Source: Prauserella_A sp040635515 (GTDB lineage: Bacteria > Actinomycetota > Actinomycetes > Mycobacteriales > Pseudonocardiaceae). From it: 64,000 nucleotides of DNA. The position numbers and the translations under genes are program-made. The notes below the pieces were generated by a model. That model did no database searches, was not told where the DNA came from, and was given only the letters and a program-made list of their open reading frames with translations. Where the stretch lies: assembly GCA_040635515.1 (NCBI GenBank), contig JBEYHY010000005.1, forward strand, positions 434,001 through 498,000, written 5' to 3'. How positions within the stretch are numbered: the first letter of the stretch is position 1; every line of letters starts with the position of its first letter. This document shows, piece after piece, positions 1-8,116 of the stretch.

Positions 1-2
1 CG

Positions 3-1316
3 TGGGCGGCGGCGGAATCCGCCCACCGCGTGAACCAGCGGTTCCTGGAACCCATCCTGGAGGAACACGTCGCCTCCCTCGGCAACATCTCACTGCGCAA
101 CGAGACGAAGGCCGTCTCGATCGCGCAGGACGAGGACGGCGTGGCCGTCGAGATCACGCCGTCCGGTTCGCAAGACGGGCGAGAAACGGCGACGCTGCGC
201 GGGAAGTACCTCATCGGCGCCGACGGAGGGCGCTCACTCGTGCGCAAGTCGATCGGTTCGAGATTCCACGGCGATCCGGTTTTGCAGCACGTCCAGTCGA
301 CGTGCATCAGGATGCCCGGCCTCTACGAGCACATGTCGGCAGGCAAGGCGTGGGGGTACTACGTGTACAACGCGCGCCGCAGCGGCCACGTCTACTCGAT
401 CGACGGCGTCGAAACGTTCCTCGTCCACACCTATCTCACCGAGGAGGAGGCAGAGCGGCAGGAGGTCGACCGCGACAAGGCCATTCGCGACATCCTCGGC
501 ATCGGCCCCCAGCACCGGTACGAGACCGTCTCCCGCGAGGACTGGGTCGCTCGCCGCCTCGTCGCCGACAAGTTCCGGGAGGGCAGGGTCTTCATCGCGG
601 GGGACGCCGCCCACCTGTGGGTTCCCTACGGCGGGTACGGCATGAACGCCGGAATCGCCGACGGACTGAATCTTTCCTGGCTCCTCGCGGCCGTCGTCAC
701 GGGCTGGGCCGACGAGAAGATACTCGACGCCTACGTCGCGGAGCGCCAGCCGATCACCGACCAGGTTTCCCGGTTCGCCATGTCGCACCTGCGCAAGATC
801 ACGGCCACCAGCCTGCCTTCCGCGCTGGAGGCGCAGGGAAGCGAGGGCGAGGCCGCTCGCGGGGAATTCGGCAAGCTCGCCTACGAACTCAACGTTCAGC
901 AGTTCGCGGCGGCGGGGCTCAACTTCGGATACTCCTATGAGGACAGTCCGATCATCGTCGCCGACGGCACCGCCCCCGGCTACACGATGGGCACGTACAC
1001 CCCGTCCACGGTGCCGGGCTGCCGCCTGCCCCACCACTGGCTCGCCGACGGCTCCTCCCTCTACGACGAACTCGGCCCGTGGTACACGCTGATCGCGCTC
1101 GACAAGACCGCGGAAGCCGAGGCCTGGGCACGCGAGGCACGTGCCGCTGGACTTCCCATCACCGTCGTCCCGCTTCCCGAGGCACGCGACGATCCGGCTT
1201 TCCCCACCACGTTCGTCATCGCCAGGGCCGACCAGCACGTCGCCTGGCGGGGCCGCGCGCTCCCCCCGGAGGTCTCCACCCTCGCGGCCCAGCTCGGCGC
1301 GGCCCGGCGCGGGTAA
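3..1316 (+). CDS. FAD-dependent aromatic monooxygenase, 5'-truncated by window edge
   Basis: This is a single-component flavoprotein hydroxylase of the PheA/TfdB/MhpA type. The window starts inside the gene; the frame is open from base 3 and reads ESAHRVNQRFLEPIL, a normal internal stretch for the family. About 437 codons are present against a usual 530-560, so the N-terminal FAD GxGxxG motif lies outside. Visible motifs are the DG fingerprint (GADGGRS) and the second FAD motif FIAGDAAH followed by PYGGYGMNAGIADGLNLSW. The last 90 or so residues form the thioredoxin-like C-terminal domain, ending in a typical DQHVAWRG. The substrate is probably a phenol or polyketide aromatic ring and cannot be read from sequence. 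Confidence 0.9.
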   Translation, partial: WAAAESAHRVNQRFLEPILEEHVASLGNISLRNETKAVSIAQDEDGVAVEITPSGSQDGRETATLRGKYLIGADGGRSLVRKSIGSRFHGDPVLQHVQSTCIRMPGLYEHMSAGKAWGYYVYNARRSGHVYSIDGVETFLVHTYLTEEEAERQEVDRDKAIRDILGIGPQHRYETVSREDWVARRLVADKFREGRVFIAGDAAHLWVPYGGYGMNAGIADGLNLSWLLAAVVTGWADEKILDAYVAERQPITDQVSRFAMSHLRKITATSLPSALEAQGSEGEAARGEFGKLAYELNVQQFAAAGLNFGYSYEDSPIIVADGTAPGYTMGTYTPSTVPGCRLPHHWLADGSSLYDELGPWYTLIALDKTAEAEAWAREARAAGLPITVVPLPEARDDPAFPTTFVIARADQHVAWRGRALPPEVSTLAAQLGAARRG

Positions 1317-1322
1317 CGCATC

Positions 1323-1361
1323 GTGGTGTCTCGCGGCGTTTCCGGAGCCGCGAGACACCAC
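1323..1361. terminator. Bidirectional hairpin terminator
   Basis: A perfect 15-bp inverted repeat (1323-1337 with 1347-1361, 9-nt loop) lies exactly between the convergent monooxygenase and lipoprotein genes. There is no clear U-tract, as is common in high-GC actinomycetes. Confidence 0.75.
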
Positions 1362-1367
1362 CACGAC

Positions 1368-1988
1368 CTATCGCGCGGTCCAGATGATCGGCGCTTCCGC
1401 GTAATCCGGTAGGTTGCCGAACTCGGCCTTCGTGACCTCGACACCTTCCTCGGCCGCGTCGAGCACGCAGGTTTCGAAGGTTGCTCCCGCCGAGGTGAAG
1501 TCGGGCGGGGCGTCCTGCGATTCGCACTTGCCCTCGACCACGCTGCCGCTGGTGGCGAAAGCCCCCGTGCTCTCGCCATCCGCGGTGAGTGCGCGCATCC
1601 CGATCTGCGCGAAGGACAGGTCGGTTCCGCTCAGGTTCTCCACCTTCACCCTGAGGTAGTAGGGAACGAGCCCTTCGGAGTCCTCGAACGAGGCGATGTC
1701 GGCGGGGTCGCCCTGCTCGATCGCGGTCACCGTCACGCCAACGACACCGCCGGGCTCCGGCGCGTCGGGAAACGGCAGCACCGCGGTCTCCCCTACCGCC
1801 AGTTCGGTGCCGGGAGGCGTCAGGTCCTCCTGCGCGATCGGCTCCGGCTTCGGCCCGGCCTGACTCGCCTCCTGCTCGCCGCCGGAGCCCTCCGTTGCCG
1901 GCTCCTCGTCGCCGCCGCAGGCCGAAAGCCCGAGTGCGATGGCAGCCGCGGCCGCGGCGAACGTGATACGTCGCTTGTGCACAGTCAT
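1368..1988 (-). CDS. Secreted lipoprotein, DUF4352-like
   Basis: The 206-residue protein starts with a basic n-region (MTVHKRR), an Ala-rich hydrophobic stretch and the lipobox LSAC, with the lipidated Cys at residue 24. An acidic Glu/Ser-rich linker follows. The rest looks like an immunoglobulin-like beta domain of the DUF4352/telomeric-repeat-like extracellular type (for example VGVTVTAIEQGD and YYLRVKVENLSGTDLSF). It would be anchored on the outer face of the membrane. Two further cysteines (KCESQDAP and ETCVLD) could form a disulfide. Function unknown. It is convergent with the monooxygenase and shares the hairpin terminator. Confidence 0.85.
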   Translation of the reverse strand: MTVHKRRITFAAAAAAIALGLSACGGDEEPATEGSGGEQEASQAGPKPEPIAQEDLTPPGTELAVGETAVLPFPDAPEPGGVVGVTVTAIEQGDPADIASFEDSEGLVPYYLRVKVENLSGTDLSFAQIGMRALTADGESTGAFATSGSVVEGKCESQDAPPDFTSAGATFETCVLDAAEEGVEVTKAEFGNLPDYAEAPIIWTAR

Positions 1989-2089
1989 TCTCTTTCGCGG
2001 GGGTACATCGACATTCCGAAGACGTACCTCACCGCGAAAATCGCCGGTTTCACCCAGAATGTGATGAAGCTATCAAAGCGGACGCGGCA

Positions 2090-2536
2090 TCAGGAAGCTC
2101 GTGCCCCCGCCTGCCCGCGCTGAGGCGCGACGACGACACCCTGAGCGACGGCGCACAGCGACGCCGTTCCCCGTTCGTCCACTGTGAACAGATCGCACCG
2201 GGTCGTCGCTCTGCTGCCGGTCGCGTTGACGACGTCCGCTATCGCCCGCAACATCGCCCCCTTCGCGGGGCGCAGGTAGTCGATCGTGAACCCGGCGGTG
2301 AGCAGCGACGCACCGAGGACGGTACCGGCCGCGAAGGTCAGCGCACTGTCCGCCGCGTAGCCGAGCACGCCACCGTGCAGGAATCCGTCGTGCTGACACA
2401 GCTGAGGACGGATGTCGATTTCGATGACGGCCCGGGATTCGCCGAACTCGGCAACTCTCGCACCGAGGAGCACACTGAACGGCTGGTTCTCCAGCACCTG
2501 CCTGGCAAGCGCGAGCGTCGGCCGCGGGTCACTCAT
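2090..2536 (-). CDS. PaaI-family acyl-CoA thioesterase (hotdog fold)
   Basis: A 148-residue single hotdog domain with the family core HDGFLHGGVLGYAADSALTFA, where the HGG stretch binds CoA and a downstream acidic residue usually acts in catalysis. It probably hydrolyses an aryl- or acyl-CoA in the cytoplasm. I chose the ATG at 2536 (MSDPRPTLAL) because a G-rich ribosome binding site precedes it. The frame stays open to 2596, but that stretch contains a palindrome that looks like an operator. The gene follows the EamA transporter on the same strand with a gap of about 80 bp. Confidence 0.85.
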   Translation of the reverse strand: MSDPRPTLALARQVLENQPFSVLLGARVAEFGESRAVIEIDIRPQLCQHDGFLHGGVLGYAADSALTFAAGTVLGASLLTAGFTIDYLRPAKGAMLRAIADVVNATGSRATTRCDLFTVDERGTASLCAVAQGVVVAPQRGQAGARAS

Positions 2537-2551
2537 CACAACCCCCATCAC

Positions 2552-2563
2552 TTCACTAGTGAA
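2552..2563. promoter_or_regulatory. Palindromic operator candidate upstream of thioesterase
   Basis: TTCACTAGTGAA is a perfect 12-bp palindrome 15 bp upstream of the chosen thioesterase start. It resembles TetR/MarR-type operators. The regulator that binds it is not identified. Confidence 0.45.
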
Positions 2564-2614
2564 TTGAGAGTGCGTCATCCACGCGAGAACTGTCAAGCGG
2601 AGTTCGGGACACGG

Positions 2615-3580
2615 CTACCGCGCAACGGGTTCGAGTTCCGGCTTCGGCTTTTCGGCGGCGCGGCCGAGACACAACACCATGCAGCCGAGCACGATCGCCA
2701 CCGTCACCGGAACTCCCCAGCCGATGTGCTCGCCGAGCAGCAACGCCGCCCACACGATCGCGAGAAACGGCTGGGCGAGGTTGAGCTGGCCGATCCTGCC
2801 GGTGCCTCCCGCGGCGAGACCGCGATACCAGAAAACCGAACCGAGGAACATGCTCAGCACGCCCGCATAACCGAAACCCAGCCATGCCGACCAGCTGATG
2901 GTGCCGAAGTCGCCCGCACTCGCGGCCACGATTCCCACGATCGCGGCGAAGGGGGCGAGCAGGATCATCGCCCAGCACAGGGCGGGAACCGCACCGATGG
3001 CGGCCGAGACCCTCGCGCCCTCGACGTATCCGATGGCGGTGCTCACGACGGCCGCCAGCAACCACAGGTCGGCGAGCCGCACCGTGAAGCCGCTCTCGGC
3101 AAGACCGAAGATCAAAACCGCGGAGAACCCCACGGCACAGCCGAACCAGAACCGTCCGGAGAGTCGTTCCCTGTTCCTTGCGGCGGCAAGCAGCGCGGTG
3201 GCCGCGGGAACGAGCCCGATGACGACGGCACCGTGGTAGGCGGGCGCCTCGACGAGCGCCAATGTCAGGAAGAGCGGATAACCGACGCCCATACCGAGTC
3301 CCGCGATGAGCACGCTCGGCAGCAGTGTGCGGCCTGGCCACTGCCACCTGCGCAGGATCGTGAGCGTCAACATGCCGAGCGCGGCGGCCATGACAATGCG
3401 GGAGCAGGTAAGCACCACGGGGCCGAACACCGGTCCGGCGACGCGGGTCGCCACCGCCGTCCCGCTGAAGCACAGCACTCCGAGCATGCCGGGAAGGACC
3501 CCGGCGAGCCTCGGCCCCGCCGCGGCTCCGGAAGGGGCCGCCGCGGGCGAACCGGTACCCACCACGTCACTACCCGTCAT
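2615..3580 (-). CDS. EamA/DMT-superfamily exporter
   Basis: A 321-residue integral membrane protein with about ten hydrophobic segments arranged as two EamA repeats (residues about 28-165 and 172-305), the usual layout of drug/metabolite transporters. A disordered Gly/Ala/Pro-rich tail precedes the first helix. Substrates of this family include amino acids, their precursors and drugs; none can be inferred here. The start codon overlaps the stop of the CGNR regulator by 4 bp (ATGA), so the two are translationally coupled and the regulator probably controls this exporter. Confidence 0.88.
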   Translation of the reverse strand: MTGSDVVGTGSPAAAPSGAAAGPRLAGVLPGMLGVLCFSGTAVATRVAGPVFGPVVLTCSRIVMAAALGMLTLTILRRWQWPGRTLLPSVLIAGLGMGVGYPLFLTLALVEAPAYHGAVVIGLVPAATALLAAARNRERLSGRFWFGCAVGFSAVLIFGLAESGFTVRLADLWLLAAVVSTAIGYVEGARVSAAIGAVPALCWAMILLAPFAAIVGIVAASAGDFGTISWSAWLGFGYAGVLSMFLGSVFWYRGLAAGGTGRIGQLNLAQPFLAIVWAALLLGEHIGWGVPVTVAIVLGCMVLCLGRAAEKPKPELEPVAR

Positions 3581-4206
3581 CGTCCGTGCTCCTCGCTTTC
3601 CCTCGGCTCACCTTCGGTGCCCGTGAGCGCTTTGTGCCGAGCGCGGTACTCGCGGACGTGCTGTCTGTTCCCGCACTTCTCGGCGGCGCACCAGCGCCTT
3701 CGGCCAGACCGGGAAACGTCGGCGAAGAGGAAGGCGCAGTCGGGGGCCGCGCACTCGCGCAAGCGGCCGGAGAGAGGACCGGTGAGCAGATCGATCGCGT
3801 CGTGGGCGATCGCGGCAAGTGCGCTCGTCGCCGTCTCCGGTTCCGGCCACTCCACGGTCGCGTTCGCGGTGAGCCTCGGCAGCGGGCCGTGGTGTGCCGC
3901 AACGGCGTTGATCGCCTCGACGGAGCCGGCAGGCAGCTCTCTCCGGCCGATTCTTGCGAGGAACGCGTGGAAAGCCGCCTCGCGAAAACGCAGGACGGTG
4001 GCGAACTCGTCCCCGGTGACGAAGACCCGCCGGGAGGACAGCCCGGCCTCGGTCAGCCAGCGGCCGAGGTCGGCGGGTTCACGAAGCAGTTCGACGGGAG
4101 CGACGTGGCGCCACAGGACGGTCGCGCACAGGTCGAGCGAGGAACGCCCCGCTCGAAACCGGAACCGGTCGCCGTCGGCGGTGCGCGGCGGCGTCCGGTT
4201 CCCCAT
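3577..4206 (-). CDS. CGNR zinc-finger transcriptional regulator (ABATE domain)
   Basis: A 209-residue protein. The N-terminal region is the ABATE-type ligand domain, and the C-terminal 45 residues are the treble-clef zinc finger: CAAPDCAFLF, then CAAEKCGNRQHVREYRARH with the diagnostic CGNR. The four zinc-binding cysteines are all present. Such proteins are putative stress-response regulators usually next to transporter or enzyme genes. Here it heads a two-gene operon with the EamA exporter, and an imperfect palindrome lies 10 bp before its start, which fits autoregulation. Confidence 0.88.
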   Translation of the reverse strand: MGNRTPPRTADGDRFRFRAGRSSLDLCATVLWRHVAPVELLREPADLGRWLTEAGLSSRRVFVTGDEFATVLRFREAAFHAFLARIGRRELPAGSVEAINAVAAHHGPLPRLTANATVEWPEPETATSALAAIAHDAIDLLTGPLSGRLRECAAPDCAFLFADVSRSGRRRWCAAEKCGNRQHVREYRARHKALTGTEGEPRESEEHGR

Positions 4207-4215
4207 CCCAGCACC

Positions 4216-4236
4216 GTAATCGGTTCAACCCATTAC
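4216..4236. promoter_or_regulatory. Candidate operator of the CGNR-EamA operon
   Basis: The 21-bp stretch has arms GTAATCGGTT and AACCCATTAC around one central base, complementary at nine of ten positions. It sits 10-30 bp upstream of the CGNR start. Proposed as the autoregulatory site by inference. Confidence 0.45.
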
Positions 4237-4244
4237 GAAAAGCC

Positions 4245-5150
4245 TTACTTCGCGCCGGTGAAGCTGACCCTGATCGAGTACAGCGAACTGGAGGCGGTGA
4301 TGAACAGCTCGTTGCGCTTCGGTCCCCCGAAGGTCAGGTTCGACACGACCTCGGGCATTCGCAGTTTGCCGAGCAACGTCGAGTCGGGGTCGAAGCAGTG
4401 CAGGCCGTCGTGCGCCGCGGCCCACACCCTTCCCTCCGTGTCCAGCCGCACACCGTCGAACCGGCCCGCGTCACAGGTCGCGAAGATGTCGCCGCCCGTG
4501 AGCCGGTTTCCGCCGACCACGTCGAACACCCTGATATGACTGGGTTCCGCCCTGGTGTCGGCGATGTAGAGCTTGCGCTCGTCCACCGAGAACGCCAGCC
4601 CGTTCGGCCGGGTGAAGTCGTCGGCGACGATCGCGACCTCACCGGTGTGCTGATCGATGCGGTAGACGTGGCACCCGCCGATCTCGCTTTCCGCCTTGTG
4701 CCCCTCGTAGTCGCTGTCGATGCCGTAACTGGGGTCGGTGAACCAGATCGAGCCGTCCGAGCGCTCGACGAGGTCGTTGGGGCTGTTCAGGCGCTTGCCG
4801 TTCCACCGATCCGCGAGCACCGTGATCGATCCGTCGTGCTCGGTGCGGGTGACCCGCCTGTTGCCCTGCTCGCAGCTCAGCAGCCTGCCGGCCCGATCGA
4901 CCGAGTGCCCGTTGGTGTACCCGGCGGGCTGCCGGAACACGCCGACCGCCCCTGTCGTCTCGTCCCAGCGCAACAACCGGTCATTGGGGATGTCGCTGAA
5001 CACGAGGTAGCGCCCGGCGGGGAAGTACGCGGGCCCTTCCGTCCAGCGGCATCCCGTGTGCAGACGCCGCATCCACTCGTCCCCGTTGCACCGCGCGAAG
5101 CGTTCGTCGCGCACCTGGAAGTCCGTCTTGACGGCGTCGATCCTGTCCAC
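4245..5150 (-). CDS. SMP-30/gluconolactonase/LRE-family protein
   Basis: A 301-residue six-bladed beta-propeller lactonase. Family signatures include TEGPAYFPAGRYLVFSDI (blade 1, with the metal-binding Glu), LNSPNDLVERSDGSIWFTDP, the DFTRPNGLAFS stretch, and FDGVRLDTEGRVWAA. Together they give the Glu/Asn/Asn/Asp set that binds the divalent metal. It probably opens a sugar lactone or related lactone. It is divergent from the MarR gene at 5292, with an inverted repeat between the two. Confidence 0.9.
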   Translation of the reverse strand: MDRIDAVKTDFQVRDERFARCNGDEWMRRLHTGCRWTEGPAYFPAGRYLVFSDIPNDRLLRWDETTGAVGVFRQPAGYTNGHSVDRAGRLLSCEQGNRRVTRTEHDGSITVLADRWNGKRLNSPNDLVERSDGSIWFTDPSYGIDSDYEGHKAESEIGGCHVYRIDQHTGEVAIVADDFTRPNGLAFSVDERKLYIADTRAEPSHIRVFDVVGGNRLTGGDIFATCDAGRFDGVRLDTEGRVWAAAHDGLHCFDPDSTLLGKLRMPEVVSNLTFGGPKRNELFITASSSLYSIRVSFTGAK

Positions 5151-5177
5151 CCGCTCGTTCCCCTCACCTGACGAATT

Positions 5178-5197
5178 TCACTTCACATACAAAGTGA
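5178..5197. promoter_or_regulatory. Inverted repeat between lactonase and MarR genes
   Basis: TCACTT-N8-AAGTGA lies in the divergent promoter region of the SMP-30 lactonase and the MarR regulator, and is a plausible MarR operator. It lies 28 bp from the lactonase start. Confidence 0.45.
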
Positions 5198-5291
5198 CAA
5201 TGACCCCGGGGGACCGGCACTGTCAAGATGCCTCACGACGCGCGCCGCCCTGCGCGACGAAAGCCTCCCGGAAAGATGTCAAGATCTCGGC

Positions 5292-5717
5292 ATGCCCGAA
5301 TCCGGCGAACAGCGGCTGTACTTCCTGCTGCAACGAGCGGCCCACCAGCTCAGGATCGAAGCGGACCGCCGCTGCCTCGCCGCGGCGGGAATCACCACGG
5401 CCCAGCTCGGGGCCCTGTTCGCGATCGAGGCCGATCCCGGCACGACCCAGCAGCGCCTCGCGAACACACTGGGCCAGCGGGAATCGGCCATCACCACACT
5501 CGTCGGCAGGCTCACCTCCGCCGGTCTCGTGAGCAAGAGCGCTCATCCCGAGCAACACCGCGCGGTCGTACTCGAACTCACGAAGAAGGGCGCGAAGGCA
5601 CTCGCGGACGTCCGGCCGGAGATCGAGGACTTCAACGCGGACCTCCGCGCGATACTCGGCTCCGACTTCAGCCGCGTGGCCTCCGCGCTCGGCAAGATCG
5701 TCGAGAGCAGGCACTGA
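5292..5717 (+). CDS. MarR-family transcriptional regulator
   Basis: A 141-residue winged-helix protein. The recognition region is TQQRLANTLGQRESAITTLVGRL (shown here without its full wing), followed by the wing SAHPEQHRAVVLELTKKG. The length fits a minimal MarR dimer. It precedes two hydrolase genes on the same strand and is divergent from the SMP-30 lactonase, so it may control either. The ligand is unknown. Confidence 0.88.
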   Translation: MPESGEQRLYFLLQRAAHQLRIEADRRCLAAAGITTAQLGALFAIEADPGTTQQRLANTLGQRESAITTLVGRLTSAGLVSKSAHPEQHRAVVLELTKKGAKALADVRPEIEDFNADLRAILGSDFSRVASALGKIVESRH

Positions 5718-5758
5718 TTTCCGGGATTTCCGGTTCGGAGGCGGCCTAAGATCGACTC

Positions 5759-6556
5759 GTGCCCCTCGCGAAAGCCGCCGACGACACCGCCATCAACTAC
5801 GAACTGCACGGCGATGGCCAACGCGTGTTGGTGTTGCTGGCTGGGCAATCCAACAACCGGCACTGGTGGGACTGCGTCCTGCCCGACTTCGCGGAGTCCT
5901 TTCTGGTCGTCACCATCGACTACAGGGGAACGGGCGACAGCGGGAAGCCGGACACCGATTCCTACAGCACAAGGGGCTTCGCCGAGGACGCCGTCGCCGT
6001 GCTCGACGCGATCGGGGCGGACAGGTTCGACGTCTACGGAACCTCCATGGGCGGGAGAGTCGCGCAGTGGCTCGCCGCCGACAATCCGGCCAGGGTGAAC
6101 GCGCTCGTACTGGGCTGCACGTCACCGGGGCACCCGCACGGAGTCGAACGCGACCCGGAGATCACTCGCGCACTCGGCGGGCGGGACAAGGCTTCCGTCC
6201 GCAAGACCCTGCTCGAATTGATGTACACGCCGGAATGGCTGGAGAGCCATCCCGGTCCCTACAACACCATCGGGGACAGAGCGATGCCGTCGTATGCCCG
6301 CAGGCGCCACCGCAGGGCGAGCGCCGGTCACGATTCCTGGGACGTACTCCCGACGATCGCGGCACCGACCCTCGTCGTGCACGGCACCGACGACGTCTTC
6401 AACCCGGCGGCGAACGCGCCGCTGCTGGCCGACCGCATTCCCGGTGCGAAACTCGAACTGATCGAAGGAGCGAGGCACGCCTACTTCGAGGAGTACCGCG
6501 CCGTCGCGAGCCCGCTCGTCCTGGATTTCCTGCTCGAAGCCGGTCGGCGGTCATGA
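5759..6556 (+). CDS. Alpha/beta-fold hydrolase
   Basis: A 265-residue hydrolase starting at GTG. The nucleophile elbow is GTSMGG (Ser96), the acid is the Asp of VVHGTDDVF, and the base is the His of GARHAYFEEY, giving a complete Ser-Asp-His triad. The oxyanion region is LAGQSNNRHWW. It resembles 3-oxoadipate enol-lactonase-like carboxylesterases. Its TGA overlaps the ATG of the next hydrolase (ATGA), so the pair is one coupled operon, beginning about 40 bp after the MarR gene. Confidence 0.88.
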   Translation: MPLAKAADDTAINYELHGDGQRVLVLLAGQSNNRHWWDCVLPDFAESFLVVTIDYRGTGDSGKPDTDSYSTRGFAEDAVAVLDAIGADRFDVYGTSMGGRVAQWLAADNPARVNALVLGCTSPGHPHGVERDPEITRALGGRDKASVRKTLLELMYTPEWLESHPGPYNTIGDRAMPSYARRRHRRASAGHDSWDVLPTIAAPTLVVHGTDDVFNPAANAPLLADRIPGAKLELIEGARHAYFEEYRAVASPLVLDFLLEAGRRS

Positions 6557-7503
6557 AGCTCGGACTGCCGCACCTGCTCGATTCCCGGTCCGCCGCCATG
6601 GCAGAGGAGACCCGCGCCTTCCATGAACAGCGCGGCATGCGTCGCGGCCCTGCCGACTGGAACGAGTTGCGGTCGCTGCGCGAGCGGACGCAAGCTCCCG
6701 TCCCGGCGAACCCGCCCGCGACCGTAGAGCAGGCAAGGCACGGTGACCGCACCGTCCCGGTGCGAATCCACCTTCCGGCATCGACATCGCCGTCGGGGGT
6801 GCTCATGGATATCCACGGCGGCGGCTTCTACCTGGGCTCCGCTGCGGCAAGCGACGTCGGCAATCGCGCGCTGGCCGAGAAGCTCGGCGTCGCCGTCGTC
6901 AGCGTCGACTACCGTCTCGCACCGGAAAATCCGTGGCCCGCGGCACCCGATGATTGTGAGACAGCGGCCCTGTGGCTCGCCGAACACGCCGCCGAACGAT
7001 TCGGAACGCGACGCCTCGCCATCACCGGCGCCTCGGCAGGCGCCACACTCGCGATGACAACCCTCGTCCGGTTGCGTGATCGAGGCGCCGCGGAGACCTT
7101 CGAGGCCGCAGCCCTGCAATTCGGCACCTACGACATCAGCGGGAAGACACCCAGCGGCAGGCTGATCGCCGAGGAGTACTTCATCGAGGCGTACGCGGGG
7201 GCGGCGCCCGATCGCACGCACCCGGACATCTCCCCGATCTATGCCGACCTCACCGGCCTGCCGCCGACGCTGATGATCGTCGGTGAAGACGATGTCCTGC
7301 TGGGCGACAACTTCGCGATGGCAGCGCGGTTGTCCTCCTCCGGAGTCGATGTCGACCTGCGGGTCTACCCCGCATCGCCGCACGGATTCACCCATCACCC
7401 GACGCCTGTCGCCGAAGCGGCGCTCGACGACCTGAACGCCTGGCTTGGCAGCAGGCTGACCTGGACCGCGCCCATACATCGCGGGCAAGGCGCAGCCGGC
7501 TAG
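6553..7503 (+). CDS. Alpha/beta hydrolase, HSL/lipase family
   Basis: A 316-residue member of the hormone-sensitive-lipase group (bacterial esterase family IV). The oxyanion-hole motif is DIHGGGFYLGS (residues 87-96), the nucleophile is GASAG (Ser161), the acid lies in GEDDVLL (Asp247), and the base is SPHGF (His277). The ATG overlaps the previous stop by 4 bp, so the gene is translationally coupled to the upstream hydrolase. Small acyl esters or drug-like esters are likely substrates. The 3' end overlaps the XRE regulator on the other strand by 4 bp. Confidence 0.9.
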   Translation: MKLGLPHLLDSRSAAMAEETRAFHEQRGMRRGPADWNELRSLRERTQAPVPANPPATVEQARHGDRTVPVRIHLPASTSPSGVLMDIHGGGFYLGSAAASDVGNRALAEKLGVAVVSVDYRLAPENPWPAAPDDCETAALWLAEHAAERFGTRRLAITGASAGATLAMTTLVRLRDRGAAETFEAAALQFGTYDISGKTPSGRLIAEEYFIEAYAGAAPDRTHPDISPIYADLTGLPPTLMIVGEDDVLLGDNFAMAARLSSSGVDVDLRVYPASPHGFTHHPTPVAEAALDDLNAWLGSRLTWTAPIHRGQGAAG

Positions 7504-7793
7504 GGAAGTTCCGCCGGGCCACCGGTATTGCCGGTGGCACCGGCTCCGCCGTAGGGCTGGAGCGTGCGATCGTCCAGCAACGCCGCCGCCCTCACCGACA
7601 ACGCGTCGGCGATCCCGAACAGCGTGCCGAGCGTGATATTCCTGCCGCCTCCTTCCAGGACGACAATCGTGCTGCGGGCGGTGCCCGCCAACGTCGCGAG
7701 CCTTTCCTGACTCATGTCGCGCGCGTGGCGCAGGGTTCGTACCCTGTCGCCGACGCGGCGAAGCCGCCAACCTTGCTGGTCACTCACCGTCAC
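7500..7793 (-). CDS. XRE-family helix-turn-helix regulator
   Basis: A 97-residue protein with a Cro/C1-type HTH at about residues 17-70 (RTLRHARDMSQERLATLAGT then STIVVLEGG and TLFGIADALSV). Beyond a short Gly/Pro-rich tail there is no effector domain. A 20-bp palindrome lies 7 bp upstream of its start, which suggests autoregulation. Its target is unknown. Confidence 0.8.
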   Translation of the reverse strand: MTVSDQQGWRLRRVGDRVRTLRHARDMSQERLATLAGTARSTIVVLEGGGRNITLGTLFGIADALSVRAAALLDDRTLQPYGGAGATGNTGGPAELP

Positions 7794-7799
7794 GGGATG

Positions 7800-7819
7800 C
7801 GAGTTTACCGGAAAACTCG
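7800..7819. promoter_or_regulatory. Candidate XRE operator
   Basis: The perfect 7-bp arms CGAGTTT and AAACTCG are separated by 6 bp and lie immediately upstream of the XRE start codon. Autoregulation is inferred from position. Confidence 0.5.
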
Positions 7820-8026
7820 AACTTCGAAACAGTCATTTCACTAAGTGAGCGCAGGTATTCCGCCGGTTGGCCGACCGGCGGCGGGCGCCCGGAATCCATG
7901 TCCTGATGAAAGTGCCACGCAAGTGGGGGCTGGCATCCTGCGTGAAGCGATGTCGACAGGAGGTCCGGCACCAAAGCGGGCCGGTGGGCCGAGGACCCCG
8001 CCATCCTGTCGCCGATCGACGCGGTC

Positions 8027-8081
8027 GTGGTCGTGATGGCTGTCGCCATCACGACCACCCTCCTCACCGGGGGAGGTGAGG
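8027..8081 (-). terminator. Tandem hairpin terminator of the SARP gene
   Basis: A perfect 14-bp stem with a 4-nt loop (8027-8040 with 8045-8058) is followed by a perfect 7-bp stem (8062-8068 with 8075-8081). Both lie just 3' of the SARP gene. Confidence 0.65.
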
Positions 8082-8116
8082 AGGCCCGCCGCAGGCCCTG
8101 CCCTCCAGCCGCCTGC

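Larger units (their letters stand above)
7794..8116. other. Gene-free interval: XRE promoter and SARP-gene terminators
   Basis: No convincing gene is seen in this 323-bp gap. It holds a perfect dyad CGAGTTT-N6-AAACTCG at 7800-7819 just upstream of the XRE start, a second small dyad TCAC-TAA-GTGA near 7837, and a pair of terminator-like hairpins at 8027-8081. The stretch 7850-8026 shows no structure I recognise. Confidence 0.6.
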
